Source: Acephala macrosclerotiorum (Eukaryota; Ascomycota; Leotiomycetes; Helotiales; Mollisiaceae). From it: DNA of 64,000 nt. The notes under the pieces are model-generated. The model saw only the letters and a program-made list of their open reading frames with translations. It was not told where the DNA came from and did not search any database. Shown here piece after piece: positions 1 to 11,070 of this stretch (its first letter is position 1; the number at the start of each line of letters is the position of its first letter). The DNA lies in assembly GCA_014904845.1 (NCBI GenBank), contig MU119210.1, positions 124,001 through 188,000 on the forward strand. Reading direction: 5' to 3'. The translations under genes and the position numbers were made by a program.

Positions 1-599
1 CGGACATGAAATCTGCCGCAGTTGGTCTAGCCTTCTTTCCACCAGACAAAGACCTAGGCTTCGAGCTCCCTCGGAACGTAAAGTCCTTGAATTTTTCCAA
101 ATCACTGTCGCCCAAAGCGTCCTCGCTATCAATTTCCCCATCTTCATCGTCCATGTCTATATCGATGTCGTCCAGATTCGCAAATTTTCTAGCTTCTTCT
201 TCTTCTTCTGAACCAGATCCGAATTGTGCTTCTTCATCGTTCTCTTCGGAATCATCGTCGAGGGCATCTCGAGTTACTCGAGCTCCAGAGTATTCAGGGC
301 CCAGTAGAGGCTCAACCGGTTTACGAAGCTTGCTCTTGCTGTAAATAAATGAGCAAAATCCTTTGCAGAGCTTTGGACCGACTTACCCCACTTTGGCATA
401 ATGTTCAGTACCAGCTAAATCATCCTCGCTAGACTCCGATGCGCTATCATTGCTGTTTTTTTCTGGAGCATCTTCCTCAGGGTCGAAATCTGCGAAGAGT
501 CAGACTTGAACTTTTCTCCGTTTCTCAAGCTAACATACCTTTCGCAACACGTTCCTCAAACCCAGCAAACTGCTTAGGAACACTTTTTGACTTCGCCAT
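1..599 (-). CDS. BFR2: BFR2/AATF family ribosome biogenesis protein, N-terminal part (runs off left edge)
   Basis: Nucleolar protein of the AATF/Che-1/Bfr2 family, needed for early 40S subunit maturation as part of the small-subunit processome. Three exons are visible on the minus strand: 599-539, 489-387 and 338-1, joined across two short introns (about 49 and 48 nt) with GT..AG ends. The start reads MAKSKSVPKQFAGFEERVAK, followed by DFDPEEDAPEK, then HYAKVGKSKLRKPVEPLLGP and PEYSGARVTRDALDDDSEEN. That order (DFDPE, an acidic stretch, H-Y-x-x-V-G-K-S-x-L-R, then a GxxYxGxxxSR-like element) is typical of the family N-terminus. A long acidic D/E stretch follows. The AATF leucine-zipper and TRAUB domains lie outside the window. 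It is head-to-head with IND1, with 162 bp between start codons. The spliced frame is consistent across all three exons. Identification is by motif recall, not by search. Confidence 0.85.
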
Positions 600-761
600 A
601 TCGAAATACCAACAAAATGTTCGTTGTCTGAGCTCCTGCAAAAGTCCAAAAACTTTTTTAGAAATTATCATCGTCCCCACGAAATCTTGGCGCACTAGCG
701 GCCGTGCTTCCGATATCAACTTTGAAACTCGGGATGATTGCTTGGAGAGCTTGGGACAATC
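600..761. promoter_or_regulatory. Compact bidirectional promoter between BFR2 and IND1
   Basis: These 162 bp separate two divergent start codons, so both 5' UTRs and core promoters must fit here. I see no convincing TATA box. The assignment is inferred from gene orientation alone. Confidence 0.5.
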
Positions 762-1844
762 ATGAAGCCTCGATTACTTTCAACATTACGCCGTTTACAG
801 CATGAAAATCCTTTGGTAAGCTGCAGAAACATTCAATTCTTCTACGTATCTTGTCTAAACTTTTGGAACAGGGATTGCCGCGGACGGGGAGCATTCCGCG
901 CATGCAACGTGGACTGCCCGAACGACGAAAGATGAAAGATGTTGAAAAAGTAATCGCTGTATCATCTGCGAAAGGCGGGGTTGGAAAGTCTACGATAGCA
1001 GGTTCGAAAAGCCACCATACCGAATGTACATTCATAACAAAACCCAGTCAATCTCGCTCTCGCATTCGCACGCCGTGGTCTTCGCAGTGGGATTCTCGAT
1101 ACCGACATCTTCGGACCGTCCATTCCAACTTTATTAAATCTCACAGGAGAACCCCGATTATCACAAAGTTTGTGACTACATTTACATGATGGGCTCAAGT
1201 CTGATGGCTGGCAGACAACCAACTCATTCCGCTTTCGAATTATGGAGTCAAGTCCATGTCGATGGGATACCTGGTTGGAGATCAAGCTCCTGTCGTATGG
1301 CGAGGCTTGATGGTAATGAAGGCTTTACAGCAGCTTTTGCATGAGGTTGATTGGGGTGGATTGGATATCCTAGTCTTGGATCTGCCGCCTGGAACGGGAG
1401 ATACTCAGTTGACTATTACGCAGCAGATTGTCCTAGATGGTAATATCCTCTTTCGTTTCGTCTTGGAAACTTGTGCTGATTGGTTCAGGTGCTCTTATCG
1501 TTTCCACGCCTCAAGACATTGCATTGAAAGATGCTGTTAAGGGCATCAATATGTTCAAGACTATCAAGACTCCAATCCTTGGAATGGTACAGAACATGTC
1601 ATTATTCACATGTCCACATTGTCAGAACAGTACCCACATATTTGGAGCACATTCAGGGGTAACAAAAGCTTGCCAAGAGCATGGCATTGACTTCCTCGGA
1701 GACATACCATTACATGCAAGTATCTGTGATGATGCTGACAGGGGAAAGCCGACTGTTGTTTCTGAGCCAGAAAGTGATAGAGCAAAAGTTTTCATGGCAG
1801 TGGCTCAACAGGTGGGGACAAAAATAGACTTGTTCGATAGGTAA
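762..1844 (+). CDS. IND1: Mitochondrial Fe-S assembly P-loop NTPase IND1/NUBPL
   Basis: Delivers 4Fe-4S clusters to respiratory complex I in the mitochondrial matrix (Ind1/NUBPL, Mrp/Nbp35 ATPase family). Five exons: 762-815, 872-1001, 1048-1167, 1215-1439 and 1489-1844; together 885 nt, 294 aa. The basic N-terminus ([13 protein letters not shown]) fits a matrix-targeting peptide. The deviant Walker [12 protein letters not shown], sits at about residues 49-59. [12 protein letters not shown] is the Mrp switch region, [13 protein letters not shown] the family signature, and the cluster-binding CPHC motif is at residues 218-221. [20 protein letters not shown] and [15 protein letters not shown] match the NUBPL subgroup rather than cytosolic Nbp35, which carries an extra N-terminal Cys cluster. 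The exon 3/4 join uses a weak donor (GTTTGT) and is the least certain junction. Presence of this gene implies a canonical complex I. Confidence 0.9.
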
Positions 1845-2196
1845 CATGTGTACAATAGAAAATAACTGTATATCAATTGTAGGAGACACCCACCTGTGAA
1901 ATATAGTCGTCAATGTCGGTTTTAGGCTGCTCACAGATCGCTCTCGGCGAGGTCCTAGGAGAATGTCATGATTTAGCATGTTCCTCCTCGACAAGAAGTG
2001 GGCGGGTTGTCCGTTACGTCCATCCATTGCTCTATTAGCCAAGCATTTCAGCCATGTACCACCGCACTATTTGCAAATCGAGAGCCCAGTGTTAGCCTCC
2101 GTCAAATGCTCTGCAAGGAGAAGAAAACAGGCGACCAAAGGATCCATGCTCAACGCCATATACTTGCAAAATTCCAGTCCATGCAAACCATTTTCA
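1845..2196. other. Convergent intergenic spacer
   Basis: This stretch separates the 3' ends of IND1 and SPF30 and presumably holds both 3' UTRs. I see no coding signal, repeat or RNA gene in it. Confidence 0.6.
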
Positions 2197-3161
2197 CTAA
2201 AATTCTTCATCTCCATTCGTCTGGTAAATATGTCGACTTCGGGTAGGGTCTTTCCGCATCGACTGTCCTGAGCCAGTGAATCCAACTAATCAGTTAGCCA
2301 ATGCTCACTAATGGGGAAAGGGGCCCTACCTCGACCGTGGACTCCCTCTGGAGTTCGGAACATGCTCTCCTTCTTTGCAGCCTTCCCAAACTTGCCCTTT
2401 TGCGCGAAGTCCTGCCACTTTGATTTGCCAGCTTCCAATTCCTTATTTGCCTTGATCTTCTTGGGAACTTTGGCAGGCCTAACAGGACCATCACTGACCT
2501 TACTTGGCTCACGCTTTGTCTGTTGTGCGAGCTCAGGATTGATGTCTGCTGCGGCAGAGATGACGTTGGTATTAACGGGAGGCGGAGGAGGTATTGCAGC
2601 AACCACTGGTGTTCCATCAGCTTTCCGCTTGTTTGGGTTGACAATGGGCTTGATGTCTTTGGCTCGTAGAGTCTCTGTGGTGTCGTAGTTCTTGAACTTG
2701 ACTATATATACGGGCGATGTCGAGGATCCGGTGATCGATGTGATTCGTGCTGGGTAGAAGCCTTTATCTCCTGAGTGCCACTTCGCCAGTACCATATCGT
2801 TAACTTTAAAAGTTGTACTCGTCTCTGCCTCTTCTGCTAGTACCGGTGTCTTCTTAAATGCGGGGTGATTCTCTCGGGACCATTTCTCCTTCACCGGTTC
2901 TGCTGACTTCTTGGGTTGAACTGTTGGCACTGAAGCGGGTTTTAGTTCTGCGATCGCGCCTTCGGTGAGGGAAATGACTTGTTCGAGTTCAGTCTTTAAT
3001 TCCTGAAGCTCTGCACTATCCGGGTCTGCCTGGAGCCCCAGTTGGACTGTTTCCAACTATTGCTGGTTAGCGTTCATATTTATGGAGGATAGATCGATTA
3101 TACTGACCTGGAGTCTGTACTCCTTGATCTCATTTTCATACGCGGCAATCTCACTACTCAT
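2197..3161 (-). CDS. Tudor-domain splicing factor SPF30 (SMNDC1 family)
   Basis: Nuclear pre-mRNA splicing factor that recognises symmetrically dimethylated arginines on Sm/spliceosomal proteins and helps tri-snRNP joining (SPF30/SMNDC1). Three exons on the minus strand: 3161-3108, 3056-2330 and 2285-2197; 870 nt, 289 aa. The N-terminus starts MSSEIAAYENEIKEYRLQ and forms a helical segment like that of human SMNDC1. The tudor domain lies at about residues 84-140, with FKVNDMVLAKWHSGDKGFYP, a Y-x-V-x-F strand and the acidic E-T-L turn. It is followed by a KRKADG linker and a proline run. The last exon encodes FTGSGQSMRKDPTRSRH, the conserved C-terminal element. Without the small last intron the frame would run into an unrelated ending, so the splice is well supported. 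Length is close to metazoan SPF30 (about 240 aa) with an extended linker. Confidence 0.88.
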
Positions 3162-3501
3162 CTTGCTCGATTTCTAGACACCGCCTCGCCAAGCTTCGAC
3201 ACGATGTGCTGGTACTAGGTTATCGAACTCGGATGCACAAGATCGTGCAGGGCTTCGATTACGGTGTAAAAAAGAACATATGATATGGACGTCGAAAGCT
3301 TTGGTGCGCTAGAATAATAGCGGATTGAGGGTTGGTCGTCTAAAATCAATCGAGGAAGGCGAAAAGGCTCGTGACTCCGATAAGCTAGATTACTAAGCGA
3401 CAAGGCTAACAATGAATCGCATCCTGGAGATACCCAGAACTTCTTCGTCGTATTCCGACAATAACACCAAATCTGCACCGGGTCAAAAGCCAGCTATCGC
3501 C
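3162..3501. promoter_or_regulatory. Bidirectional promoter between SPF30 and the Saf4-like gene
   Basis: The two splicing-factor genes are divergently arranged across this spacer. Its exact right edge depends on which ATG (3412 or 3502) starts the right-hand gene. No specific factor site was identified. Confidence 0.45.
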
Positions 3502-4533
3502 ATGCAGGGCTTTAATATGGGACGTTATGTCCCTCCAGATCAGGAGGGAGTGATGAGTGGGAATCAGCTGCATGGAAAACATGCCCTTGGAGCACGAGCG
3601 AACAAGATATCCCAAGGCATCCTCACAGTACGATTCGAGATGCCTTTCCCCATATGGTGTACGACTTGCCCGAAACCCACGATAATAGGCCAAGGCGTGC
3701 GATTCAATGCCGAGAAGAAGAAAGTTGGGACCTACTTTTCGTCAGCTATATACAGTTTTCGGATGAAGCATACAGCTTGTGGAGGCAGGATTGAGATTCG
3801 AACAGACCCCAAGAATACAGCTTACGTGGTTACAGAAGGCGCGAGGAAGAGAGATTTGGGAGAGGATAAGGTTGAAGAGGGAGACATCAAGATCTTGACG
3901 AAGGAAGAGAGGGAAGCGCTCAGGGATAATGCTTTTGCTGCGTTGGAAGGCAAGGTGGAGGACAAGAAGAGACTTGAGCATAGCAAGAAACGTCTAGAAG
4001 AGCTTCAAGAGCTCTCAGAGCAGATGTGGGAGGACCCTTACGAACAGAACAAGAGATTGCGGAGGTCGTTTCGTGAAGGCAGGAAACAAAGGGAGAAAGA
4101 TGCTGGTGTGACGGCAGCATTGCAAGACAAGATGAGTCTGGGACTCGATCTACTTCCAGAACACGAGGGCGATGCAAGACGAGCAGCTCTCACTGAATTT
4201 GGTAATGTCGATACTGGGAAGGACAAGGCCATCATCAAACCTCTCTTCAAGAGTGAGGAACTAGTGTTAAAGTCGAAATCCAAGTCGAAAAGTGGCAAGG
4301 TCTCGAGGAAGCTCAAAGCAGAGGAACTTGCTAAGCTGAAGAAAGAGAACATTGCAGCAGAGATTCGAGGTAACACCAGAGCTGCTATGGATCCCTTCCT
4401 TGCAGATACACGTGCAGCAAAATCAGTATCTAAGCCGATACTGGCAGGCATCAAGAGAAAAAAGTCACAGCTGGAAGAGGACAGTCCTGTCACCACTCCT
4501 GCAGTTACCTTGGTGGATTACGACTCCGATTGA
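3502..4533 (+). CDS. CWC16/YJU2-family splicing factor, Saf4/CCDC130 type
   Basis: Spliceosome-associated protein of the CWC16 family (S. pombe Saf4, human CCDC130/YJU2B). The frame is open without introns from 3412 (373 aa). I prefer the ATG at 3502 (343 aa) because family members begin near MQGFNMGRYVPPD. RANKISQGILTVRFEMPFPI, GVRFNAEKKKVGTYFSSAIY and IRTDPKNTAYVVTEGARKRD match the conserved core. The later WEDPYEQNKRLRRSFREGRK block matches CCDC130 rather than Yju2 itself. Zinc ligands: the first pair is a CxxC (CTTC), but the second is HTAC, where a Cys is replaced by His. The C-terminal third is Lys/Ser-rich and probably disordered, with KSKSKSKSGK and KRKK stretches suitable as nuclear signals. 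It is divergent from SPF30, another splicing factor. Confidence 0.88.
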   Translation: MQGFNMGRYVPPDQEGVMSGNQLHGKHALGARANKISQGILTVRFEMPFPIWCTTCPKPTIIGQGVRFNAEKKKVGTYFSSAIYSFRMKHTACGGRIEIRTDPKNTAYVVTEGARKRDLGEDKVEEGDIKILTKEEREALRDNAFAALEGKVEDKKRLEHSKKRLEELQELSEQMWEDPYEQNKRLRRSFREGRKQREKDAGVTAALQDKMSLGLDLLPEHEGDARRAALTEFGNVDTGKDKAIIKPLFKSEELVLKSKSKSKSGKVSRKLKAEELAKLKKENIAAEIRGNTRAAMDPFLADTRAAKSVSKPILAGIKRKKSQLEEDSPVTTPAVTLVDYDSD

Positions 4534-5396
4534 GCGGCACTTGTTTCGGAGATTTGGGTGTGGTGAGCTATTTGACTTTTCAGTATCATGACTTGGCATA
4601 GAAATGGCGTTGTGGTTGTGCATTTCCAAGATACCCAGGGCTTCCAGCAGAGAGCTGTGAAGGTGTTCAATGCAGCATTGATGAAGTAATGTATGATAGT
4701 GTCATAAAATTCATGTGCACTCTCAAGTGACGCCACTTTGCCACGTCTCAGACCTCCCGTGCTGTGCATGTGCTGCATTGAGCAGGGTGGTCAGATATAC
4801 GTCGGTCATGTGCAGCCTGTGCCGAACTGCTCAAGCAGTAGCCGGCATACATACAGCACGGTTGTCCCAGTTGTCCCAGCTGACGCGGGAAAATCTGTAG
4901 GTAATATAACTCAATCTCAAGTACTGACATTGGGTATTCACTATTGCCACTGAGGATCTCGCTACAGACGACTCAAAACTCATACTTTGCTTATAGTCAC
5001 ATATTAAACTGACAAGCGTCAGGTGGTGGTATCTTGAAAGAGGGAAACATGCAAGAAAACTCCAAGCGCTAGTCCCCAATGCTGCAACAAAAGAAAGTTA
5101 CAAAGTAATGAGTGAATGAGCTTGTCGTAAAGCATTATGATCCCTTTGCGCCGGCCAGCCAGTCCCATTCATATCATCATTTTTTCATCATGCGCCAGGG
5201 TATCATCTCTCAACCATGACCGCCGTCGTCCTCAACATTCCTATCCTCCTCGTCTAGAAATCAAAATCCCTATCAGTCGGCGACCTCGCCCGCTCTCGAA
5301 ACCTCCTATCGACATGCATCGGCAAATCCTCATAATCCTTCTCGCTATCCGCTTCCGTGGTACTCTATTCTAGTTTCGACATTGGTCCGCTGCTCG
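4534..5396. other. Convergent intergenic region
   Basis: About 860 bp between the 3' ends of the Saf4-like gene and the rhodopsin-like gene. Only short open frames with no recognisable composition or motif occur here. I see no gene, repeat or RNA. Confidence 0.5.
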
Positions 5397-6731
5397 CTAA
5401 ACTTGGTCTTCGATCGAATATTGGTTCCCGTCATCACTGACTTTTCCGCCGCCTATGACGGTGATTCTGTAGCCTTTTTGGTGGCCGAGGTTGGTTGTTG
5501 ATCGGCTAGGCATGGCTTCGAGATTGCGCTCTTGTTTGGGTCTGTAATTTGTGTTGCTGGCGTTGCTGCCAAGAGCGGTGCGGCGGAGACCGGTGTCTCT
5601 GAGGGCACTGGCGGTTTCGAGGAGCCATGCAAATAGGTGTCGGAGTGCCGGAAAACAGGCGGCTAGGATGCCGACGTTGAGTCCAATGCTGTCGATTTGT
5701 TAGTAATCTTGGATGGAACGAATCTGTCGAGATGGCTTCTTACTCGTTCCAAATCCAAATCTGAAATGTATATCCACTGCTTGTGTCAGTACGACAAATT
5801 TGGATCCCCGAGGTAGTAGCTGAACTTACAAGAATGGATCAATATCAGTGAAGAAACGTGATAGAAGCACTTCTTTTACAATTGAAGCAGCACATGCACT
5901 ATGTCTCAATTAGCCTAACCCTGATAGAAAATTCCAATACCTACAAATATCCAAGACTGAGGATGCAAATCAGAGATATCTTCGTCCGGAGATTGATTTT
6001 GGGTGGCATGATGATCGGAAGAGGCAGGAAGGCAAACGCAAAGTCCGTGAAGGCATTGATTGCTATCTACAGGTTAGATCGGGTCAAAGGAAGTCTTACG
6101 TCTTTTACCCCCGCTTACTAGCGCAATGGTCCGAAATACTGGCGTAGAGAAACACCTGGTGTTCGGGTCCAGTTGTGAGATCAAGTCCCACGCTGCGTAT
6201 ATCGGAGTGCACTGGAACACTCTGTGATATGTCAATGACTTGCTAGAAGTTATCTGAGGGGCAAAGCAGATGGTGATCTCGTACATTGTTCCTAGGGATA
6301 CTAGTCCAGATATAATCAGAAATACAATCCAGGTTATTAAAACTCGCTATAAGGTTTAACCAATATTTGCTTGACTGTTCACAGAGTACTGACCTTATAT
6401 GCTGTTCCTTGCACAAGTCTAAGCAAAAAGAACCCAATGGATATTTTCACAGTAGATATCCCAAAAACGGTGAGAAGTCCATGGAAGTAGAACCAGTGAA
6501 AGATCTTCATCATGCTCCCCACCAATCCCGGATCTGATATATGGTGCCCCACCCCAAAGTCAACTTCTGCAACGAGGCATATAAAAACACCAGCCCAGCA
6601 AAGCCCGCGAATGCACCCGTAACGGCAAGAATGACGGGTCCATTGTTCGCAGTGGATACAGTTACTGCCCCCATAGGTGGCATCCCCTCCATTCCGATTG
6701 TCGGCGGCGTCACATCTCTTTGTGAATACAT
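5397..6731 (-). CDS. SAT4-type fungal rhodopsin-like membrane protein; N-terminal region incomplete or frameshifted
   Basis: Multi-pass membrane protein of the fungal SAT4/'rhodopsin domain' family; function unknown. Minus-strand exons join cleanly downstream of about 6580: ..-6394, 6346-6109, 6062-5945, 5898-5830, 5779-5744 and 5688-5397. They give successive helices: WFYFHGLLTVFGISTVKISI, VLITWIVFLIISGLVSLGTM, then the hallmark VFQCTPIYAAWD, INAFTDFAFAFLPLPIIM, SLICILSLGYFACAASIVKE and IGLNVGILAACFPALRHLF. A soluble tail of about 75 residues ends at the stop at 5397. Upstream, another frame encodes a plausible start (MYSQRDV, ATG at 6731), helix 1 (GPVILAVTGAFAGFAGLVF) and the loop LYASLQKLTLGW. 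That frame then overlaps the one encoding VGHHISDPGL, and helix 2 is missing. Either there is a deletion plus frameshift (pseudogene), a sequence error, or an unseen exon. The C-terminal part is confident; the start is not. Confidence 0.7.
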
Positions 6732-9700
6732 TTCTTCAGCTTCTTGATCGAAGAGATGTCATCAAGTCTCCAAGTATTTCGTTCTGGGGACAGAAGTAAC
6801 TCTGTAAATGAAAAATTCTGACAAGCGGGGGAGTGCCTGTCTTTAACACCAAGGTAGAGAAACAGACGACAACCCAAAGGTTGAGATAGAAGTGCTAGAT
6901 ATGCATATCTCTCTGTATTGAATGCACGAGATCTAGTATCAGCCATGTACTAATCCCCGTGGGGAGCTACAGCAGGGTCATCACGAGCCTCTGCCAGATC
7001 TGGACATGCTTTGTCCAAGCTTGCCACTACCATGGACGGCACAGAGCGTCACCTACTTGTCATCCGCCAGTTAGATGTTGATGCGTCCGTCCTCAGTTAG
7101 ACGGTATTTTGCCACGAACATGCTGGGCAACGGCAAGTTCCCAATCTGTAACATCAGCTGCGCCAGGAGCAGGGTTGACAACACTTGAAGGTTCAGCTCT
7201 CATCGGCTGAATGCTTTGTTTGTGAGAAGAAAATGAGGTGTGATGCAGAAAGCGAACATCTCGAGAAAGGAAAGAATGAATAAGATCTGAACTGGTATCA
7301 ATCGGTGACGTGGGGTGCCGTCTTAACGCAAGTAATATGGGTAAATATGCGCCTCGTATGCTGATGAAAGTCCAGTAGCCTCCTCCAACGCAGCGACTTA
7401 ACAGTATGACGGCGGAAATTTCCCTGTCGTGCGGTTGCTACTAGAACGGAGAATATCGTATAGACGCTAAAAGCGACCGTTGAGATCCGGGGCGAGGCCA
7501 TCGCCATTCTCTCCTCTCATCCGATGCTTTCAGGACAATGCGATATGGACTGACGGGAAATCGAGGAGTTCAGATGGCACCACAATGCCGTTGCTCGAGC
7601 CTCTCAGCTGTTTGCCGCCAAGAGTTGGTCATCGCATAACGACCGGAATGGGAGGTATGAGTTCCCGTCGAGGTCTACCTCAAACAGCCGAATTTGGACT
7701 TGAGACGGAGTTGCACAACAGCCAGGCTCGGAAGGGGCCCGTTCTCCTTTCTATTATTTTCAGAAATCGTCCAACACTCACTAATCATCGTTCAGCACGT
7801 CACAATGACTCCCATTACTGAGAGCTAGTAGTTTTGCAGATTTAATGGCCAATTATCTTCAAGTCCAGAATCTGAGGGACTAAGAGGCTGCAGTTTCCCA
7901 GATCGACCACGGGACATGGAGTTGCAAAAGGATGACAGATCCTCGTTCTTATCATATCAGCCACCTTTTAGGTTTCTTGACAGGGGCATCTGCGGGAGCA
8001 TCACAGAAGCATCTATCTGTCTTCTAGGAAGCACACTCCTTTGGTTCCACAGAGAGCTAAATCTAAAGCTGATTTGTTTTCTAGGGAAGTCCAGGAGTTC
8101 ATTTGATAAATTGATGATCTCCAGATGATGTACTAGTGTGCCAAAATCTTTCTTCGGGTAGATCAGAGTCTATCACGCTTGGACCCTTCCCCGCAATTTG
8201 CTCTAACTTCCTGGCCACGGAGAACTTTTGGCGATTCTTCTTAAGATTGCCGTATTCTTTATTATTCTGGGCCTTGGAACATACAGAATCTTCTACGAAC
8301 GTTATAGAGAGCCTGTCTAGTAAGCGCTAGATGGTGATCAGGTAGTTCCTGGGGTCTAGCCACCGCTTGAGATCTTGAGTTCTCAGAATCTACCACAGCC
8401 CGATCGATTCCAACGTTCTCCCGGGGTTTAATTACAGTCGTCAGCCACAAACGCCACATACATTCGGTCTCGGAGAATGGTACGGATTGAGGAGAGCCCA
8501 AGATTCTATTTCCTTCTTATCGTACTTGTTTTGCAAATGTCCTCTATGGAGCGGATGTTTGCGACAGAGATGGGCAGACCTGCCCTTAGGCCACAATCTG
8601 AACTCACTCCGAAAAGGCAGCCCCAGTTCAGCTTTGGGCTTCTCGTTGACTATTAAGTGAGCTAGATTAGGGGAGTCGGTACCAGCACTCACATATGCAT
8701 GTATGCAGCCTACATTTTCGGTGAGTTTGTAAAAGTATCTGTCACAAAAAATTCTCTGTATGTTTATTTCAGCAAAATGCTCCACAACATCGCCGCTAGA
8801 TCGTCGGTCCGAGTAGAGAAAGTGGAGGTGGGCACAATTTGCACAAAAGAAAAGTCCAAACTCTCTACAATGTAGAAACTCCAAAAGAAATAGCAAAAAG
8901 ATAACTTTTGGTCCTATCCGCGATTCGAACGCGGGGCTTTGCTGATTGTTAGTTTGGTTCCTTGCTCTTTGGAACTGAGGTGCTTACCCTCTCGCAAATG
9001 ACTTAGAGTAAACCCTAAGCGAGCTATTGAGAATCAGCTGGTATTGAGTCATTGGTTGATGAAGATGCTCACAATCATACCACTAGACCAACAGGACTTG
9101 AAACCATCTGATTGGTTGATGTGGAGGTCGATTTGCTTATTTGAATATATACGAGGGTGGGCGATATCAGAGGCGAGCTTAATTCCCCCTTTCCACCAAA
9201 TAGCGGAGCAAAGGACACAACTTGGACTTCGAGTCAGGTCACATGCGTACGAGCTACAGTTAGCCGTGTTTACAAATCTTCTGTTTATATTTGACTTTAT
9301 ATCAATTACCCATTTGCTTCGTCCTTTGGAATGCATGAAAGACTACTTTTCGCTCCCGCCTTCTACGCGTGATAGCAGTTATCTATGCTTTCTTGTCTTA
9401 TACGTTACCACTGGTATCGAAGAGTAACTCGGTAAACGATGAGCGAGTGTCTATCTAGTTGTTGAACGTGGCGATCGGTCATGACCAACAATGAGGCGAC
9501 ATTTTGTCAGATCCAGCAACGGTGCCACGGTGGAATGCATCTGCATTATCTCATGCTGACCTCACTCAGAACGTTGCTATTTAGTTCTCATATTGCCTCT
9601 TCGGCATATCTCAAGAACGATCGCCTCGAGGTTGATCTGCGATATTCTTCTTGTGAGCTCCATCATAGCCTACGACCAGGTTTAGCTTTCTGTAACGGTC

Positions 9701-10468
9701 TGGAACATGCAGAACTTCTCCCGTTCTTCTTTCAGCTGGATCAGCGCATTGTGTGTCGGGGCTGCTCTTGGGGTGGCTGGGATGGACGTCCCGATTATGA
9801 CAGAGCTGCTAAAATAGACGCTGTCCTTCACACAAGGCCACAGTCTTCGATCCACCTATCTCAATAACACATTTTCCTTGATATCTAGGTTTCTTCTCAC
9901 AACCAAGACCAACATCGAACTCACCAAACCCACCACTCCCAACCTTCAACCCTCTATCCTACAGCCCAGAATCTCCCATCCCCTCTCCATCTTTTATCTC
10001 ATCAGTTCTCCGAGATCAACATTCTGCATCACATCGCACATCACACGTCCCTCGACAATAATCACAACCAAGATTCTGAACCCGCACAGACTCTTTGCAT
10101 GTCTGTCCTTGAAGCGATCTCCTTGATCATCATGATCCCCCTTCTCCTGATCGACAAGAAAGCTCAAAATTTCAGATGATTCAGGCATAGTGCTACTTGA
10201 AGCCGTGAAAGGTCGGAAAGGGGCGCAGATACGGAGGTAATGCATTATGAGGGTTTCAGGTGGGGCACGTGATGTGGGGTGTATGGGAGATCTTCAGGTT
10301 CGAGAAGGACGCACTGATGGATAGAAGAAGGGATTGTGCCCTGGAAGGTTGTGCAGATTGGAGGGGATCGAGGATGGGCTTGAGCTGCGGTTATTGGGAT
10401 CTTTTCTAGGTCACCGTTGCCGATTACTTCGAATGAGATGAAAATGCGAAGTGCTAATTATTCTCTAG
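6732..10468. other. Gene-poor region of about 3.7 kb
   Basis: No open frame here has recognisable motifs or convincing exon joins on either strand. The longest candidate, minus 8896-8441 (151 aa, two CxxC pairs), could not be tied to a family. A tRNA-like B-box element lies at 8911-8934. The right end leads into the AT-rich inverted-repeat element. The region could be degenerate accessory DNA. Confidence 0.45.
8911..8937 (-). other. tRNA-like T-arm and acceptor remnant
   Basis: On the minus strand a perfect 5-bp T stem (CCGCG/CGCGG) encloses a canonical TTCGAAT loop, i.e. a Pol III B-box. It is followed by ATAGGAC as a possible 3' acceptor strand, and a T5 run (a Pol III terminator) lies about 20 nt downstream. 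A matching 5' acceptor (GTCCTAT) is not present. The best upstream match is GTCATTT (5 of 7 pairs), about 80 nt away, and no clean anticodon loop folds between. I read this as a degenerate tRNA or Pol III relic, not a functional tRNA. Confidence 0.3.
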
Positions 10469-10470
10469 TA

Positions 10471-10499
10471 CAATCGGTTCCCGGGACTGTTCGCTAATT
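10471..10499 (+). repeat. Left terminal inverted repeat
   Basis: Begins CAATCGGTTCCC and ends GTTCGCTAATT. It is the reverse complement of 11071-11099 with one mismatch. A TA dinucleotide immediately precedes it. Confidence 0.9.
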
Positions 10500-11070
10500 A
10501 TGTGCAAAGATCTTTACTATTTCGAACCCTTATAATTTAACAATTACCGAACTAATTAAAATATAATTTATATGAAAATTAAGTTTAATTATTTCTTTTT
10601 CTATTTAAAATTATTTTAAGTTTTAAATATTAATAATATAATATTAAATTAATAAATTAATAAATTCCTTTTTTTTAAATTTTTTTTATTAATTATTAAT
10701 TTTAAATAATATATTATTTCTCTTATAAAAATTCAAGTTTTTTAATTTAAAATTAAATTTTTATATTTGAAATACATATACAATTCATTTGGAAAAATTA
10801 TTATTATTTATTAAAAAGATTTAAAATATGTAAAACTTGGTGTTTTTTAGGTTTTCGTCGATTTTCGCTTAATTTTTGCTTTTTTTCGAGCAAAAATTAC
10901 TTATTAAAATATAAAATAAATAGTGAAATTATTAATAAAAAACAATTAATATTAATGTGTCTTATAAATAAATATTTAAAAAATTTATTATTAAATTTTT
11001 GAGTGATATTATTCGTAAGTTATTAAATAAATTATTATTAAAAATAAAAGTGCCGATTTTACATATAAAA

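Noticed and set aside
4038..4496. 152-codon antisense frame opposite the Saf4-like gene.
   Set aside because: Ser/Leu-rich mirror of the Lys/Glu-rich sense protein; typical shadow.
8441..8896. Minus-strand 151-codon frame with CANC and CGVCG motifs.
   Set aside because: No recognisable family, no splice partners, and located in a gene-poor region. Two CxxC pairs alone are weak evidence.
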